DNA from: Mycoplasmopsis glycophila
GTDB taxonomy: Bacteria > Bacillota_I > Bacilli_A > Mycoplasmatales > Metamycoplasmataceae
Reading direction: 5' to 3'
Length of the DNA stretch: 64,000 nucleotides
NCBI RefSeq assembly: GCF_900660605.1
Contig: NZ_LR215024.1
Location: 124,001-188,000, forward strand
The position numbers were made by a program, and so were the translations under genes. The notes below the pieces were generated by a model. The model was not told the DNA's origin. It worked only from the letters and a program-made list of their open reading frames with translations, and did no database searches. Of this stretch, positions 13,801-25,105 are shown in pieces (position 1 is the stretch's first letter; each line of letters starts with the position of its first letter).

Positions 13801-16800
13801 ACAACTAAAGCAAATGCGATTGCAGAAGTTAATAAGCTAACTAATTTAACCGTAGACCAAAAAGCTAAATTCATTGAGAAAATTCAAACAAACAGTACTT
13901 CTGAAGCTGTCAATATTCAAAATAGTGCAACTGGACTTGATGGAAAAATTGCTACTGCTAAAGCTGAAATTGTTTCAGAAATTAAAACTTTATCTAACAC
14001 AAATTCTTTAACATATGATCAATCTAAAGATAAAGCAAACACTGATTTCACAGCCGGCAAATATAGATTTGAAGAAGCAAGTAAAAAAGCTGCTTATGAT
14101 TCAAAATTAACTGCTTTAAAAGACTTAATTGCAAATTCAAATGTTGATGCTATAACAAGTCAAATTGATCAAGCTAAATCAAACTTACAAGATGCATTTA
14201 ATGCCCTTAATGGTGATGCTGAACTTAATAAATTAAAAGAAGAGTTAGGTAAATTAACTAATTTAAACCCTACTCAAATTAAAAATCTTAAAATAAATGC
14301 TGATAAAGCAGATACTTTAGAAAAAGCTAAAGAAATCGTTGAAGCTGCTAAAAAACTTAACACTGAAATCGGTAATTTAAAAGATGCAATTGATGCTGCG
14401 AATACTTTTAAAGCAACTGATGATCTTTATACTAAAGATACAGAAACAAGCAAACAAGCTTACGATGACGCAATTACTGTTGCTGAAAATAAATTAAATG
14501 AACTTAAAGGTAAAGATTTAACAAGTTCATCAAAAGAAGATTTAGAAGGTATAGCTAGAGAAGCAACAAATGCTACATCTACTTTAAAGGGAGCTCAAAA
14601 TAACTTAAATGGTTATAAAGAAGATCTTAAGAACGATTTAAGTAATTGAGATGTTTTACCTAATAATGAAATAGAAGAGCTCAAAAAAGAAATCGATAAG
14701 TTACAAAACAAAAAACCTACAAATGATGAACGTAAAACTCTTTTAGATAAATACTTTGGTAAAACTCAAACAGAAGGTAAATCTAAATTAACTCAAAATC
14801 AATATCCAAACTTAACTAAAAATGAATTAAATGAGTTAAAAGAAAATGTTGATTCTGCTGCTGTAAATGTAAATAAATACGAAAAACACGATAATAGTGT
14901 TAAAGATATTTTAGATAAAGCTCAAGAATGAAATGATGCTAAAAATACAGCAATTACAGAAATTAATGATTTAGATAATTTAACCGATGATCAAAAACAA
15001 ACTTTAGTTAATGAAGTTAAATCTAGCTCACACGATCAAGCTACAGCTATTAAAGATAAAGCTGTTGCACTTGATGCTTCAGTTAAAGCTTTAAAAGATG
15101 AAGCATTACGTGAACTTAAAGAATTAAGCAAAAATGATAACTTAACTCCCGAAAATATGTTTGATGCAGGCAAAACGGCTAATAAATATAAATCAGCTGA
15201 ATCAGAGCTTAAAACCAAATATGATGAAGCGCTAGATAAAGCTAAAGAATTATTAAGTAAAGCAAATGTAACTAAAGATGAAATTGAGAGTGCAAAAACA
15301 GCTTTAGAAGCAGCCTTTAACGCTCTTAATGGTGGTGATCAAATTAACGATCTTAAAAGCCAAGTTAATGGTTTAAATAACTTAACTCCAGAGCAAAAAA
15401 ATCAAATTAAAGATCTAATTGAAAATGCTGATAATTTAGAAACTGCTAAAGATATTCTTAAAAAATCTAATGACTTGAATGTAAATCTTGGTAAGTTAAA
15501 AGACAAAATCATAGATGCTGAATCTAAGATAAATGATCCAATTTACTCAAACGATACTACTGATAAAAAATCCGCTTTTAATAAAGCAATTGAAAGTGCT
15601 AAAAAAGATTTAGAGAATTATTCTAAAGTAGACTTTACTAATGCAACTGCCGAAACAATTTCGAGCACAACAGATGATGTTAACACAAGTGTCGAGACTT
15701 TAGATAGTGCAATTAATGCACTCGATGGAAATAGACAAGCATTAAGAGATGAAATTAATGCTTACCAAGATGATTTATTAGTTGATAAAAACACTTATTT
15801 AGAAAAAATTAATAAGTTAAATCAAAAAGATTTCCAAGCAAGTGAAGGTGAAGCGATCTTAAATGAAGCATTTGATGCAGCTAAAGAAAAAGCGAAAGAA
15901 AAAATTGACGCTTTAAGTAATTTAACTAAATCTGAAACAGATGCTTACAAGCAACAAATGACTTCAGCAGTAAAAGGTGCTTCAAATGCTCCTGATAGTA
16001 ATTTAAGTTCAATTATTACAAACGCTTCAAATGATAATACAACTAAAGAAGATGCAATTGATAGAATTAAAGCGTTACCTAACTTAACTATAGGTCAAAA
16101 AGAAGAATTTGAAAGACAAATTAAAGCACAGCCAGTAGCTAATGTTACTGACATTGAAGCTAAAGCTAATGCTTTAAACACTGAAATTCCAGTAGCTAAA
16201 CAATATGCTACTGATATGGCTAATAAGAAAAATGATCTTAAATACAAATGAGCTGATAATCAAGAACAATTTGATAACAAACTTCAAGCATTAAATGATT
16301 TAATTAATTCAAATACAGCTACAAAAGAACAAATAGAAGCTGCTAAAACAGATTTAGAAAATGCATACAACACACTTAATGGTGAAAATAGATTAGATGA
16401 GTTAAAAACTAAAATTGGTGAACTTAACCACTTAAGTGATTCTCAAAAAGGTAAACTTAAAGAAACACTTGGAACTATTGATAATTATGAAAATGGTGAA
16501 ATATTTGTAGAATCTGCAAAATCACTAGATAATAAAGTAGGTGCATTAAAAGCAAAAATTCAAGATGCTAAAGACAAAAAAGTAGATCCTATCTATTCAA
16601 AAGATACAACTGAAAAACAACAAGCATTTGATACCGCAATCACTAATGCTGAAACAGCTTTAGGAAATTATTTAGCAGAAGATTTAAGTAATTTAGATGC
16701 TACTCAGTTAGATGCAAAAGAAACTCCAATTGATCAGAGCATTTCCGCATTAAATGATGAAATTGACAAACTTGATGGAAAAAGACAAGCATTAAGAGAT

Positions 16801-19800
16801 GAAATCAACGCATACAGTAATGATTTAATTTCAGAAGCTGACAAAAAATCATACATCGATAGAATCAATGCTTTAAATCAAAAAGATCCTGCTACTGAAG
16901 ATGCTAACAAGATCTTAAGTGACGCTTTTGAAGCGGCTCAAAACAAAGCTAAAACAATAATTAATGATTTACCAAACTTAAATCAAGATGAAAAAGATAG
17001 TTTTATTCAGTCATTAGATCAAGCACAAAAAGGTAATTCAACTAGCCCTGATTCTAATTTAAATCAAATTATTACTAAAGCTAAAGAAGATAATAAAACT
17101 AAACAAGATGCAATTGATGCAATCAAAAAATTAACTCATTTAAACGAAGTTCAAATACAACATTTTGAAAAAGAAGTTAAATCTGAATCAACTAGTGAAG
17201 CTTCAAAAATTCAAACAAAAGCTGAAACTTTAGATTTTAAGATTCAAGATACTAAAGAAACTTACTTACCAGCAAAAGAAGTAAATAAAGAAGAGCTTAA
17301 ATATAAATGAGCTGATAATCAAGGTGCATTCGATACCAAAATTCAAGAACTTACAGATTTAATTGAAACAAGTGATGTAACTATTGAAGCAATTGAAACT
17401 GCTAAAACAACTTTAGAAGAAGCTTACAATGCCTTAAATGGTGAAACTAAATTAAATGCTTTAAAAGAGAGAATTGGTGCTTTAAATAAATTAGAAGAAG
17501 CTCAAAGAGAAAGTCTTAAGACTACTTTACCTACTCTTGATTCTTACGAAGCAGCAGAAGAATTTGTAACAAAAGCAGAACAATTAAATAATAAGATATC
17601 TAATTTAGATGCAAAAATTGCTGAAGCCGAAGGTAAAAAAGCAGATCCTATTTACTCAAATGATACAAGTGCAAAACAACAAGCATTTGATAGTGTAATC
17701 GTTCAAGCAAAAGCTGCAAGAGAAGCATTAAAACAAGAAGCTTTAAATTCTGAAAACGCTACTTCGCTTGATGCAAAAACAACAAAAGTAAATGAGGAAA
17801 TTACAAAATTAGATGAAGCTATTGCAAAACTTGATGGAAAACGTGAAGCAATTAGAACTGAAATTAATGCTTACACAGATCAGCTTTTACCTCAAGATAG
17901 AAAACAAGAATACTTAAAAGAAGTTGAAGTTCTTGATAGAGAAAACCCTGATCAAGCTAAATTGGAAGACATCTTAAATAGAGCATTCCAAGAAGCGCAA
18001 AATAAAGCAAAAGAAATAATTAGCGGATATAAACACACTGATAATAAAAGCACTACTTCTTCAAAATACTTAAATGATGAAGATATTAGATTATTAGATG
18101 TTAAAGTTAATAATGCAACAAAAGACACTAATTCTGATCCGCTTTCTCCAGACAAAAACTTACTTACTGTTTTAAAAGAAGCGCAAGATTCAAATAATGA
18201 CAAACAAACAGCTATTACAAAAATAGATGGCCTTCCACATTTAAATGATCTTCAAAAAGCTGATTTAAAAACAGAAATTATTGATACTTTATCTTCAGGA
18301 ACAACTGAAGTATCTAATAAAGCAGATGCTTTAAATGCTTCAATGTTAACTGCTAAAAACACTATTGTTACTGAACTTAAAGAATTAACAAATAATACTG
18401 CTCTTACAGTTGAAACTTTAAATGATGATGCTTATAATAAAGACAAAGTAGCCGATAAATACAAATTTGCTAACGAAGAACTTCGTACAGATTATGATGC
18501 AAAATTAGATACTTTAAAAACTGTTCTTACTCAAAACAGTGATAAATCAACAATTGATACAAAAACAAAAGAGTTAAAAGAAGCATACGAAAAACTTGTA
18601 AAAAGCAGTGAAGAAAACAAAAAAGCATATGATGATGTACTTAATGAGCTTGATAAGTTAGATCAAGATCAAAAAGATAAACTCAAAGAAGTTATAAATA
18701 ATGCTGCAAATAAAGAAGAAGCAGACAAAATTATTGAAGCTGCTAAAAAATTCAATCTTTCACTTGATGAACTTGAAAAACAAATTGCTGCAACAAAAGC
18801 AAAACAAGCTCTTACTATTTACGCAAACGATGCTCAAGATAGAAAAGAATCGGTTGATGAACAGTTAACTAATGCTGAAACTGTACTTAAAAATCTAAAA
18901 GCAAATCCATTAGATAATTTAAACGAAGAATTATTAAATAGCCTAGCTGGTCAAGCAGATACCGCTAAAGATTCATTAAAAACAGCTACAGATGCTCTTG
19001 ATGGAATTAGAGAAGTCGCAAGAAACAATGTTAAAGACCACTTCCCTACATTAACAGAAGAACAAAAAGCTGCTTTAGTTGGGAAAATTAATAATTTACC
19101 TAAAGAAACTGATGATACAGCAATTGATCTAATTTACAATAACGGATTAGAATATGCTAAAACTAATGCTAAAGAAGAACTTAAAACTCTTGGTCTATTA
19201 ACTCAAGATGAAAGAAATACTTATGAAGCTAAAATTGATGAAGCCGCAATTGACCTAAGTGATGCAGACTATGCAATCAATGTTAAAAAAGCAATCGATG
19301 CAGCTAAAGAAGCTCAAAAAGCTAAATTAGATGCTATTAGCGCAGTTAATAAATTAGAACACCTAAATAAAGCTCAAAAAGATGCTTATGCAAATCAAAT
19401 TACTAATGCTGAAGCTTCAGAAGCAAATAGTAAATTAGAAGCTTCTAAAACATTAAATAACAAAATGGGAGAATACAAAAATCTTTCAAAAGTTAATGAA
19501 GAAGATATTGATTATAAAGAAGCGAGCGAAAATAAACAACAAGCTTACCAAAATGCTCTTACTACAAGAGACAAAGATTTTAGTGATGAAAATGGTTCAA
19601 ACTTAAGCCTTGATGCTGTTGAAAAGAGAATTGAAGCATTTAACAATGCTAAAGACGATTTAGACGGTGAGGAAAGACTTGCTAAAGCTAAAGCAGATGC
19701 TATTGCTAAAATTGAAGGAACTACTCCAGAGTATACTCACTTAACAGCTGAACAAAAAGAAACTGCAAAAGAGCAAATCAATAAACAAACATCACTTGCT

Positions 19801-22800
19801 GGTGTAAATGAAGTTGATGCAAATAATGGTAAAGTTGATAGCTTAATGGATACTCTTAATAAATACATCGCTAATGCACCTGAACTTAAGAAAGAAATTA
19901 ACTATACAGGTTCAGAAGCAAACTTAAGAGAAAATTACAATAATGCAATTAAAGCTGGTGAAACATTCTTAAATGATCTTCCAAATCAAACTAATAAACT
20001 AGATGCTTCTGCTCTTGAAACTGTAAATAAAGCAATTAATGATGCAATTAAAGCACTTAATGGTGAAGAAAACATTACAAGAGTTAGAAATGAAGAAGAA
20101 GCTAAAGTTGACGCTTTAGAAAATCTTAATGATGCTCAAAAAGCAGCTATTAAAGAAAAAATGGATAAAGCTACAACTCCGGAAGCTATTAGAAATGAAA
20201 CGGCAGTTGCAAATAGTCTTGATACAAAAATGGGCGAACTTAAAGATGCTGTTAATAATGCGAGCGATGTTAAAAATACTTCAAATTACAGAAATGAAGA
20301 TGAAGCAGAAAGAACTCGTTTTGATAACGCATATAATGATGCAAACAATTTAGTTACTAAAGAAACTGGAAGTGCAATTTTAGATGAAGAAGTAATTCAA
20401 GGTAAAATCAATGAATTAAACTCAGCTAAAGATGCGCTTAAAGGTGAAGAAAAATTAGCTAAAGCTAAAGAAAATGTAGTTAGTGAAATTGACAAATTAG
20501 AAAATCTAAATAAAGCTCAAAAAGATGCATTAAAAGACAAAGTAAATGATCCAGATACTGACTTAATTGCTAATGTAAATCAAGTAGTTGCCGATTCTAA
20601 AACATTAGATGATGCAATGAAAGATTTAAAAGATACAGCTAAAGCAATTCAAGATGAACTCGATAAAGAAAATAATCTTAAATATAAAGCTGCTGGTGAA
20701 CCTTCAAAAGGAAACTTTGATAATGCACGTCAAGCAGTTGAAGATTTAGTTGGAAATAATGAACATCCAGATGGAATTAATGTTGATATTGCTGCTGTTA
20801 ATAAAGCAAAAGAAGATTTAATTGATGCTGCAAACAAACTTGATGGAAACACTAACTTCAAAAATGCTAAAGATTTAGCAATTGAAAAAGTTAAAGGCAC
20901 TGACCTTTCTCCTGAGGAAAAACAAGCTTTAATTGATCAAATTATGAAAGTTAAAGATCCTGAAGATACAACTGATGAAGAAGATATTAAGAGATTCCAA
21001 GATGAGCTTAATAAAATAGTTGATAAAGCAGATTTAATTAAAGACATTAAAGCAAATGATAAATTAACAGATAAGCAAAAAGAAGATCTAATTGAAGATG
21101 TTCTTAATGCTAATGTTGATGATAAAGCTAATGAATTAGAAAATAAAAATTCATATGCTGATACTCTTGAAAACATTAACAAGAAAAAAGATTTCTATGA
21201 AGAAATTAACGACAATCCAACTCTTACACAAAAAGATAAAGATAAGTTAACAGAAAATGTTTCAGATCTTGATCCAAGAAATAAAAACTTTGAAACTCTT
21301 CTTGATAATGAAAAAGCTAAAAAAGATCTAGTTGAAGAAATTAGAAACAAAGATCATTTAACTGAAGATCAAAAAGATGCTCTTGCAGAAGAAGCTCTTA
21401 ATTTAGATAATAAAGATGATCAAATTGATGAAAAAATTCAAAAAATTAAAGATAAAGCAGATTTAATTAACGAGATTCAAAATAAAGATAATTTAACTAA
21501 AGAAGATAAGAAAAAATTAAGTGATGAAATCCTTAATATTGAAAAAGATAGTTCTACGTTAGATGACAAACTTGATAAAATCAAAGATAAAATTGATTTA
21601 ATTGAAGAAATTCGTCAAAATGATCAAATTGATGAAGAAACAAAAGAAAAATTAGTAGATCAAGTTCATGAAACTAAAAACGACTCTGAAACAATTGATG
21701 ATGAATTAGCTAATATTAAAGCTAAAGAAGATGCAATTGAAAAAATCAAAAATGATCCAGAGTTAACTGACAAACAAAAAGAAAATCTTATCAATGAAAT
21801 CTTAAATCTTGACAACAAACAAGATCCAGAAGAATTTAAGAAACAACTTGAAAATATTGATAAAAAGGCAGATTTATATAAAGAAATTAATAATTCGGAC
21901 CTTGAAGAATATCAAAAAGATCATCTTCTTGAAGAACTAGATCCTGTTGATAGTAATGATACAAGTGCTGATACAATTTTTAACAACATCAGAGATAAGA
22001 TGAAAGAATTTGAGAAAATTGATAGCAATGAAAATCTTACATATAAAGATAAAGAAAAACTTATTAATCAATTAATTAAGACTCCAAGTGATGATCCTAA
22101 ATTTAAAGATAAGCTTGAAGATATCGATTCGAAATTAACTTTAATTGATGAAATCCGTAAGGATGACAAACTTGATGAAGAACTTAAAGATAAACTAATT
22201 AATCAAGTAATTGAAATTGAAAACGGAACAGAAGAAACTGATAAAGAACTTGAAAATATCAAAGCTAAAAAAGATGCAATTGATCAAATTGTTGATAAGA
22301 ACATTACTAAAGAACAAAAAGATAAGTTGATTGATGAACTTGTAAATCTTGATAATAAACAACCTAAAGAAAATCTTCAAACTGAAATTGATAATGCTAA
22401 TAAAAAAGCTGATTTATATGAAGCAATCAATAATTCAAATCTTTCAGATGAAGAAAAAGCTAAATTAATCGAACTTGTTGATAACACAAAAATCACTGAT
22501 CCATCTGCATCGCAGCAACTTGATAATATTAAGAATATTCTTGATCAACTTAAAAGAATTCATGCTGATGAAACATTAAGTGATGATGATAAAACAAGAC
22601 TTGCTAATGAAGCAATTAATAATAATCCACGCGAAACGAACTATCAAGATATTGCAAAAAACATTGACAAAAAACACGAAGCTATTAGTGAAATTAGACA
22701 AAATGATAATTTAACTGATGCTCAAAAAGATGCTCTTGCTAAAGAAATAGCAGAATTAGACAGCTCTGATCCTGACTTTGATTCTAAATTAGACAATATT

Positions 22801-24099
22801 AAGAAAAAAGTTGATCTTATTGTGAAAGGTCAAACTAGTGAAGATCTTACTGATGAAGATAAAGCTAAATTAATTAAAGAAATTATTGAGCTTAATCCTA
22901 ATGATGATCAATTTAGTACAAAACTAAATAACATCGAGAAAAAAATCGATCTTGTAACAGAAATTCGTAAAGATCCAAAAATTAGTGATGATATTAAAGA
23001 TATTCTTGTGGACAAAGCGCTTCAAATTGAAAATGATTCAGAAATAATCAATGATGAAGTATGTAACATCATTGTTAAGAAAGATGTTATTGGAGAAATT
23101 CAAAATGATACTTTACTAAATGATAAAATCAAAAATCATTTTATTGATGAAGTTCTTAATTTAGATAACAAACAACCGCAAGAACAACATCAAAAACAAA
23201 TTGATAATATCAAAGATCAAATCACTAAAATGAAAGAAATTGAGTCTAATATCGTTCTAACAGATGAAGATAAAAAACAACTTAAAGAAGATGTTTTATC
23301 AAACGATCCAACTAGCTCAAATTACGATGATATTGCTAACAAGATAGATAAAAAAGAACAAGCAATCATGAAAGTTAGAGAAAACAATAATTTAACTAAC
23401 GATCAAAAAGATTCGATTGCTAAAAATATTAGAGAACTTGATGAAACTAGTGAAACTTTTGACAAAGATTTAGAAAACGAATTAGCGAAAGCTGATTTAA
23501 TTGCAAAATTAAACCAAGATTCTAAAGAAGATAAACTAACAGAACAAGATAAAAATAAACTTGTAGATGAAGTAATTAAACTTCCAAACAATGATCAAAC
23601 AAATGATAATCTTGAGGAAATCAAGATTAAAGAAGAACTTGTTAAAGACATTCATCAAAATGAAAATCTTCCTCAAAAAACAAAAGAAGATTTAAGAAAA
23701 GAAGTTATTGATAATTCAGTAGAAGAACCGAACTTCAAAGACAAACATGATGTGTTAAAAAACAAATTTGTTGATGTACAAGAATTAACTAATACAAGAA
23801 ACCAATTAGTTGATTTAACTAATAGTAAAAAATACCCAAAATACACCAAAGAACAACAAGAAGCAATTCAAAAAGCTATTGCAGACAGCGATAAGATTTT
23901 AAATGATATTACTTCATACAACTTAGGTGATATAACAGGACAAACCAATATCAATAAAGAACTTCTTGAAATGCAACCACTTAGAGGATGAAACAAGAAT
24001 TGATTATGACTTCTTGTTCCACTTGGTTTATTTCCATTCTTCTGATGATGATTCTTTATTCTTGCAAAGAGAAGAAAAAAAGACGAAGAAGATAAATAA
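4897..24099 (+). CDS. giant Ebh-like GA/FIVAR-repeat surface protein (6,400 residues)
   Basis: One reading frame with UGA as Trp runs for 6,400 codons without a stop, giving about 0.7 MDa. Start: ATG with GGAGG 5 bases upstream. Residues 1-35 are a lysine-rich signal peptide with no lipobox cysteine. Residues about 60-1030 are a unique Trp- and Asn-rich region. From about 1375 to 5330 follow super-repeats of 350-390 residues, each alternating GA-like three-helix modules (pattern LxxLTxxQKxxL) and FIVAR-like segments ending in ALxGE or LDGxR. About 5378-6290 is a run of roughly 45-residue helical repeats. The last 37 residues are a Trp/Phe-rich membrane helix followed by AKRRKKDEEDK, which anchors the C-terminus. 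The plan matches staphylococcal Ebh-type ECM-binding proteins; an adhesion or host-protein-binding role is inferred. A terminator follows directly. Confidence 0.9.
9020..20880 (+). repeat. super-repeats inside the giant gene (about 1.05-1.17 kb each)
   Basis: The LDGxR (or LNGYK) landmark recurs at 10072, 11179, 12331, 13474, 14608, 15724, 16774, 17833 and 19000. The intervals are 1107, 1152, 1143, 1134, 1116, 1050, 1059 and 1167 bases, all multiples of three. Each unit holds GA, FIVAR, GA, FIVAR and a linker GA-like module. Units at 12331, 15724 and 16774 share RDEINAY after the landmark. Tracts at 13470-13516 and 14604-14650 differ by one base over 47. Confidence 0.85.
21028..23769 (+). repeat. 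about 20 tandem 45-47-codon repeats near the 3' end of the giant gene
   Basis: The protein repeats a pattern of the form DLIxEIRxNDxLTxEQKDKL then xxEIxxLD, a gap, and xxKLxxIKxKx. Three consecutive copies counted by hand are 45, 45 and 47 residues. The copies are strongly diverged in DNA. The length and the LTxEQK core make them look like compact GA-type modules (inference). Confidence 0.8.
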
Positions 24100-24116
24100 T
24101 ACGCAATCTTAAAGAA

Positions 24117-24145
24117 GACAGAAATAAAACTTTCTGTCTTTTTTG
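24117..24145 (+). terminator. terminator of the giant gene
   Basis: Perfect 8-bp stem GACAGAAA/TTTCTGTC with a 6-base loop followed by seven T, 17 bases after the stop codon. Confidence 0.9.
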
Positions 24146-24267
24146 TGTTTTTTATCTGTTTTTTTAAATCACATACCCTGAAAAAAATTAGCAGAAAAGA
24201 GTCTAAAGTATATAAATTTAAAAATTTTGATATTTAGTTGTTTAAGAATATGAATAAAAATTTTAAA

Positions 24268-24338
24268 AAAGAGCTAAATAAAACTTTTAGCCCTATAAAT
24301 AAGGAGTTTTAGTCACAGCTCTTTTTTTTTTTTTTTTT
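24268..24338 (+). terminator. three-part hairpin ending in 17 T
   Basis: Outer arms AAAGAGCT and AGCTCTTT enclose a second stem AAAACT/AGTTTT and a weak third one. The T run that follows also forms the spacer of the next promoter. It could be a second terminator for the giant gene or the 3' end of a small RNA; no promoter for such an RNA was clear. Confidence 0.5.
24322..24338 (+). repeat. 17-T homopolymer in a promoter spacer
   Basis: Seventeen T end 9 bases upstream of the TATAAT at 24348, so the tract covers the -35/-10 spacing of the promoter for the following three genes. In Mycoplasma hyorhinis vlp genes a homopolymer in this place switches transcription by slippage. Confidence 0.8.
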
Positions 24339-24347
24339 GTTATTAAA

Positions 24348-24353
24348 TATAAT
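24348..24353 (+). promoter_or_regulatory. -10 box of the 24.4-26.9 kb operon
   Basis: TATAAT lies 90 bases before the first start codon. There is no recognisable -35 hexamer; the position is occupied by the T17 tract. Confidence 0.7.
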
Positions 24354-24443
24354 ATATATAGGGTTTAATACCTTTAAAATATGTAATTAAGTAAAAAAAG
24401 TAATTTTGAATAAATTATTTTTTACCTCAGAAAAGGAAAAATA

Positions 24444-24758
24444 ATGAAAATTAATAACACACTTTTAAAATGATTATTAACATTATTTGCTATATTTTTA
24501 GCTATATTTTTAATTTCTGTAAGCATTTATGTTTACAACAACACAAACACTCACTTCAAAACATCATACACAGATATCAATAAGTACTTAAAAGCATGAA
24601 ATACAATTCAAAACTTTAATCAAGCAATAATTATTTGAATTATTGTTTCTTGTTCATTCACTGTTGCGTTTGCAATTGTTTTCTTTACTGTTTTAATTCG
24701 TGTTTTAAGTAAAAGACATTCACATGGAGTCCAAAATGCAAAAAACTTATATAAATAA
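24444..24758 (+). CDS. small two-helix membrane protein A
   Basis: This 104-residue protein has two hydrophobic helices, about residues 9-31 and 69-92, separated by a polar loop of about 40 residues. The charge pattern (Lys near both ends) puts both ends in the cytoplasm and the loop outside. Ribosome site AAAGGAAAAATA precedes the ATG. Its end overlaps the start of the next gene by 23 bases, which suggests translational coupling. I do not recognise a family. The same topology and overlapping arrangement recur at 41.2-41.8 kb in decayed form. It is the first gene after the T17 promoter, so its expression may be switched together with the next two genes. Confidence 0.75.
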
Positions 24759-25056
24759 ATTTTTAAAAATAACAATCATTTTAGGAGCATTGTCATTATT
24801 ATCTTTTATTGTTTTTGTAACTGTTTGAATCATTTTGCAAAATAATTATTATGATTTAAACTCAACATTGAATGTGCTTTTAGAAGATGATTACGCATTT
24901 AACCATGATTTAAAGCCAATTCAAGATCAAATTAAACTAGTGAGCTCAAGAATGTGAGCATTAATGGTAGCAACTTTAACAAGTGGAGCTAGCACAATTG
25001 TTTTTGGAGCAACTTCATTTGGAATTGGTTTTTACAAAGCTTCTAAATTGAAATAG
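24736..25056 (+). CDS. small two-helix membrane protein B
   Basis: The 106-residue protein starts inside the previous gene behind the ribosome site GGAG. It again has two membrane helices, about residues 9-33 and 77-99, the second rich in Ala, Ser, Thr and Gly (TLTSGASTIVFGATSFGIG), with a loop of about 43 residues between them. Topology and size match protein A, but the sequences are only loosely alike. The overlapping pair may form a complex, with the Gly/Ser-rich helix as an interface (inference). It is followed after 49 bases by the lipoprotein gene. No function is known to me. Confidence 0.75.
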
Positions 25057-25105
25057 ATTTTATTAAAGTTAAAAGCCAAACTGTTAATTTGAAAGGAGCA
25101 ATAAA

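Noticed and set aside
20129-20353. Plus-strand 74-codon frame rich in Met, Leu and Lys inside the giant gene
   Set aside because: Out-of-frame shadow of the repeat region; the residues reflect shifted Ala/Lys/Asp codons.
9020-23769. CRISPR array or tandem DNA repeats
   Set aside because: The repeats are coding, diverged in DNA, and have no constant short direct repeat with unique spacers. No CRISPR array was seen in the window.
4897-24099. Reading the giant region as many short genes or pseudogenes
   Set aside because: All apparent interruptions are UGA codons in one constant frame, at Trp positions, as elsewhere in this genome.
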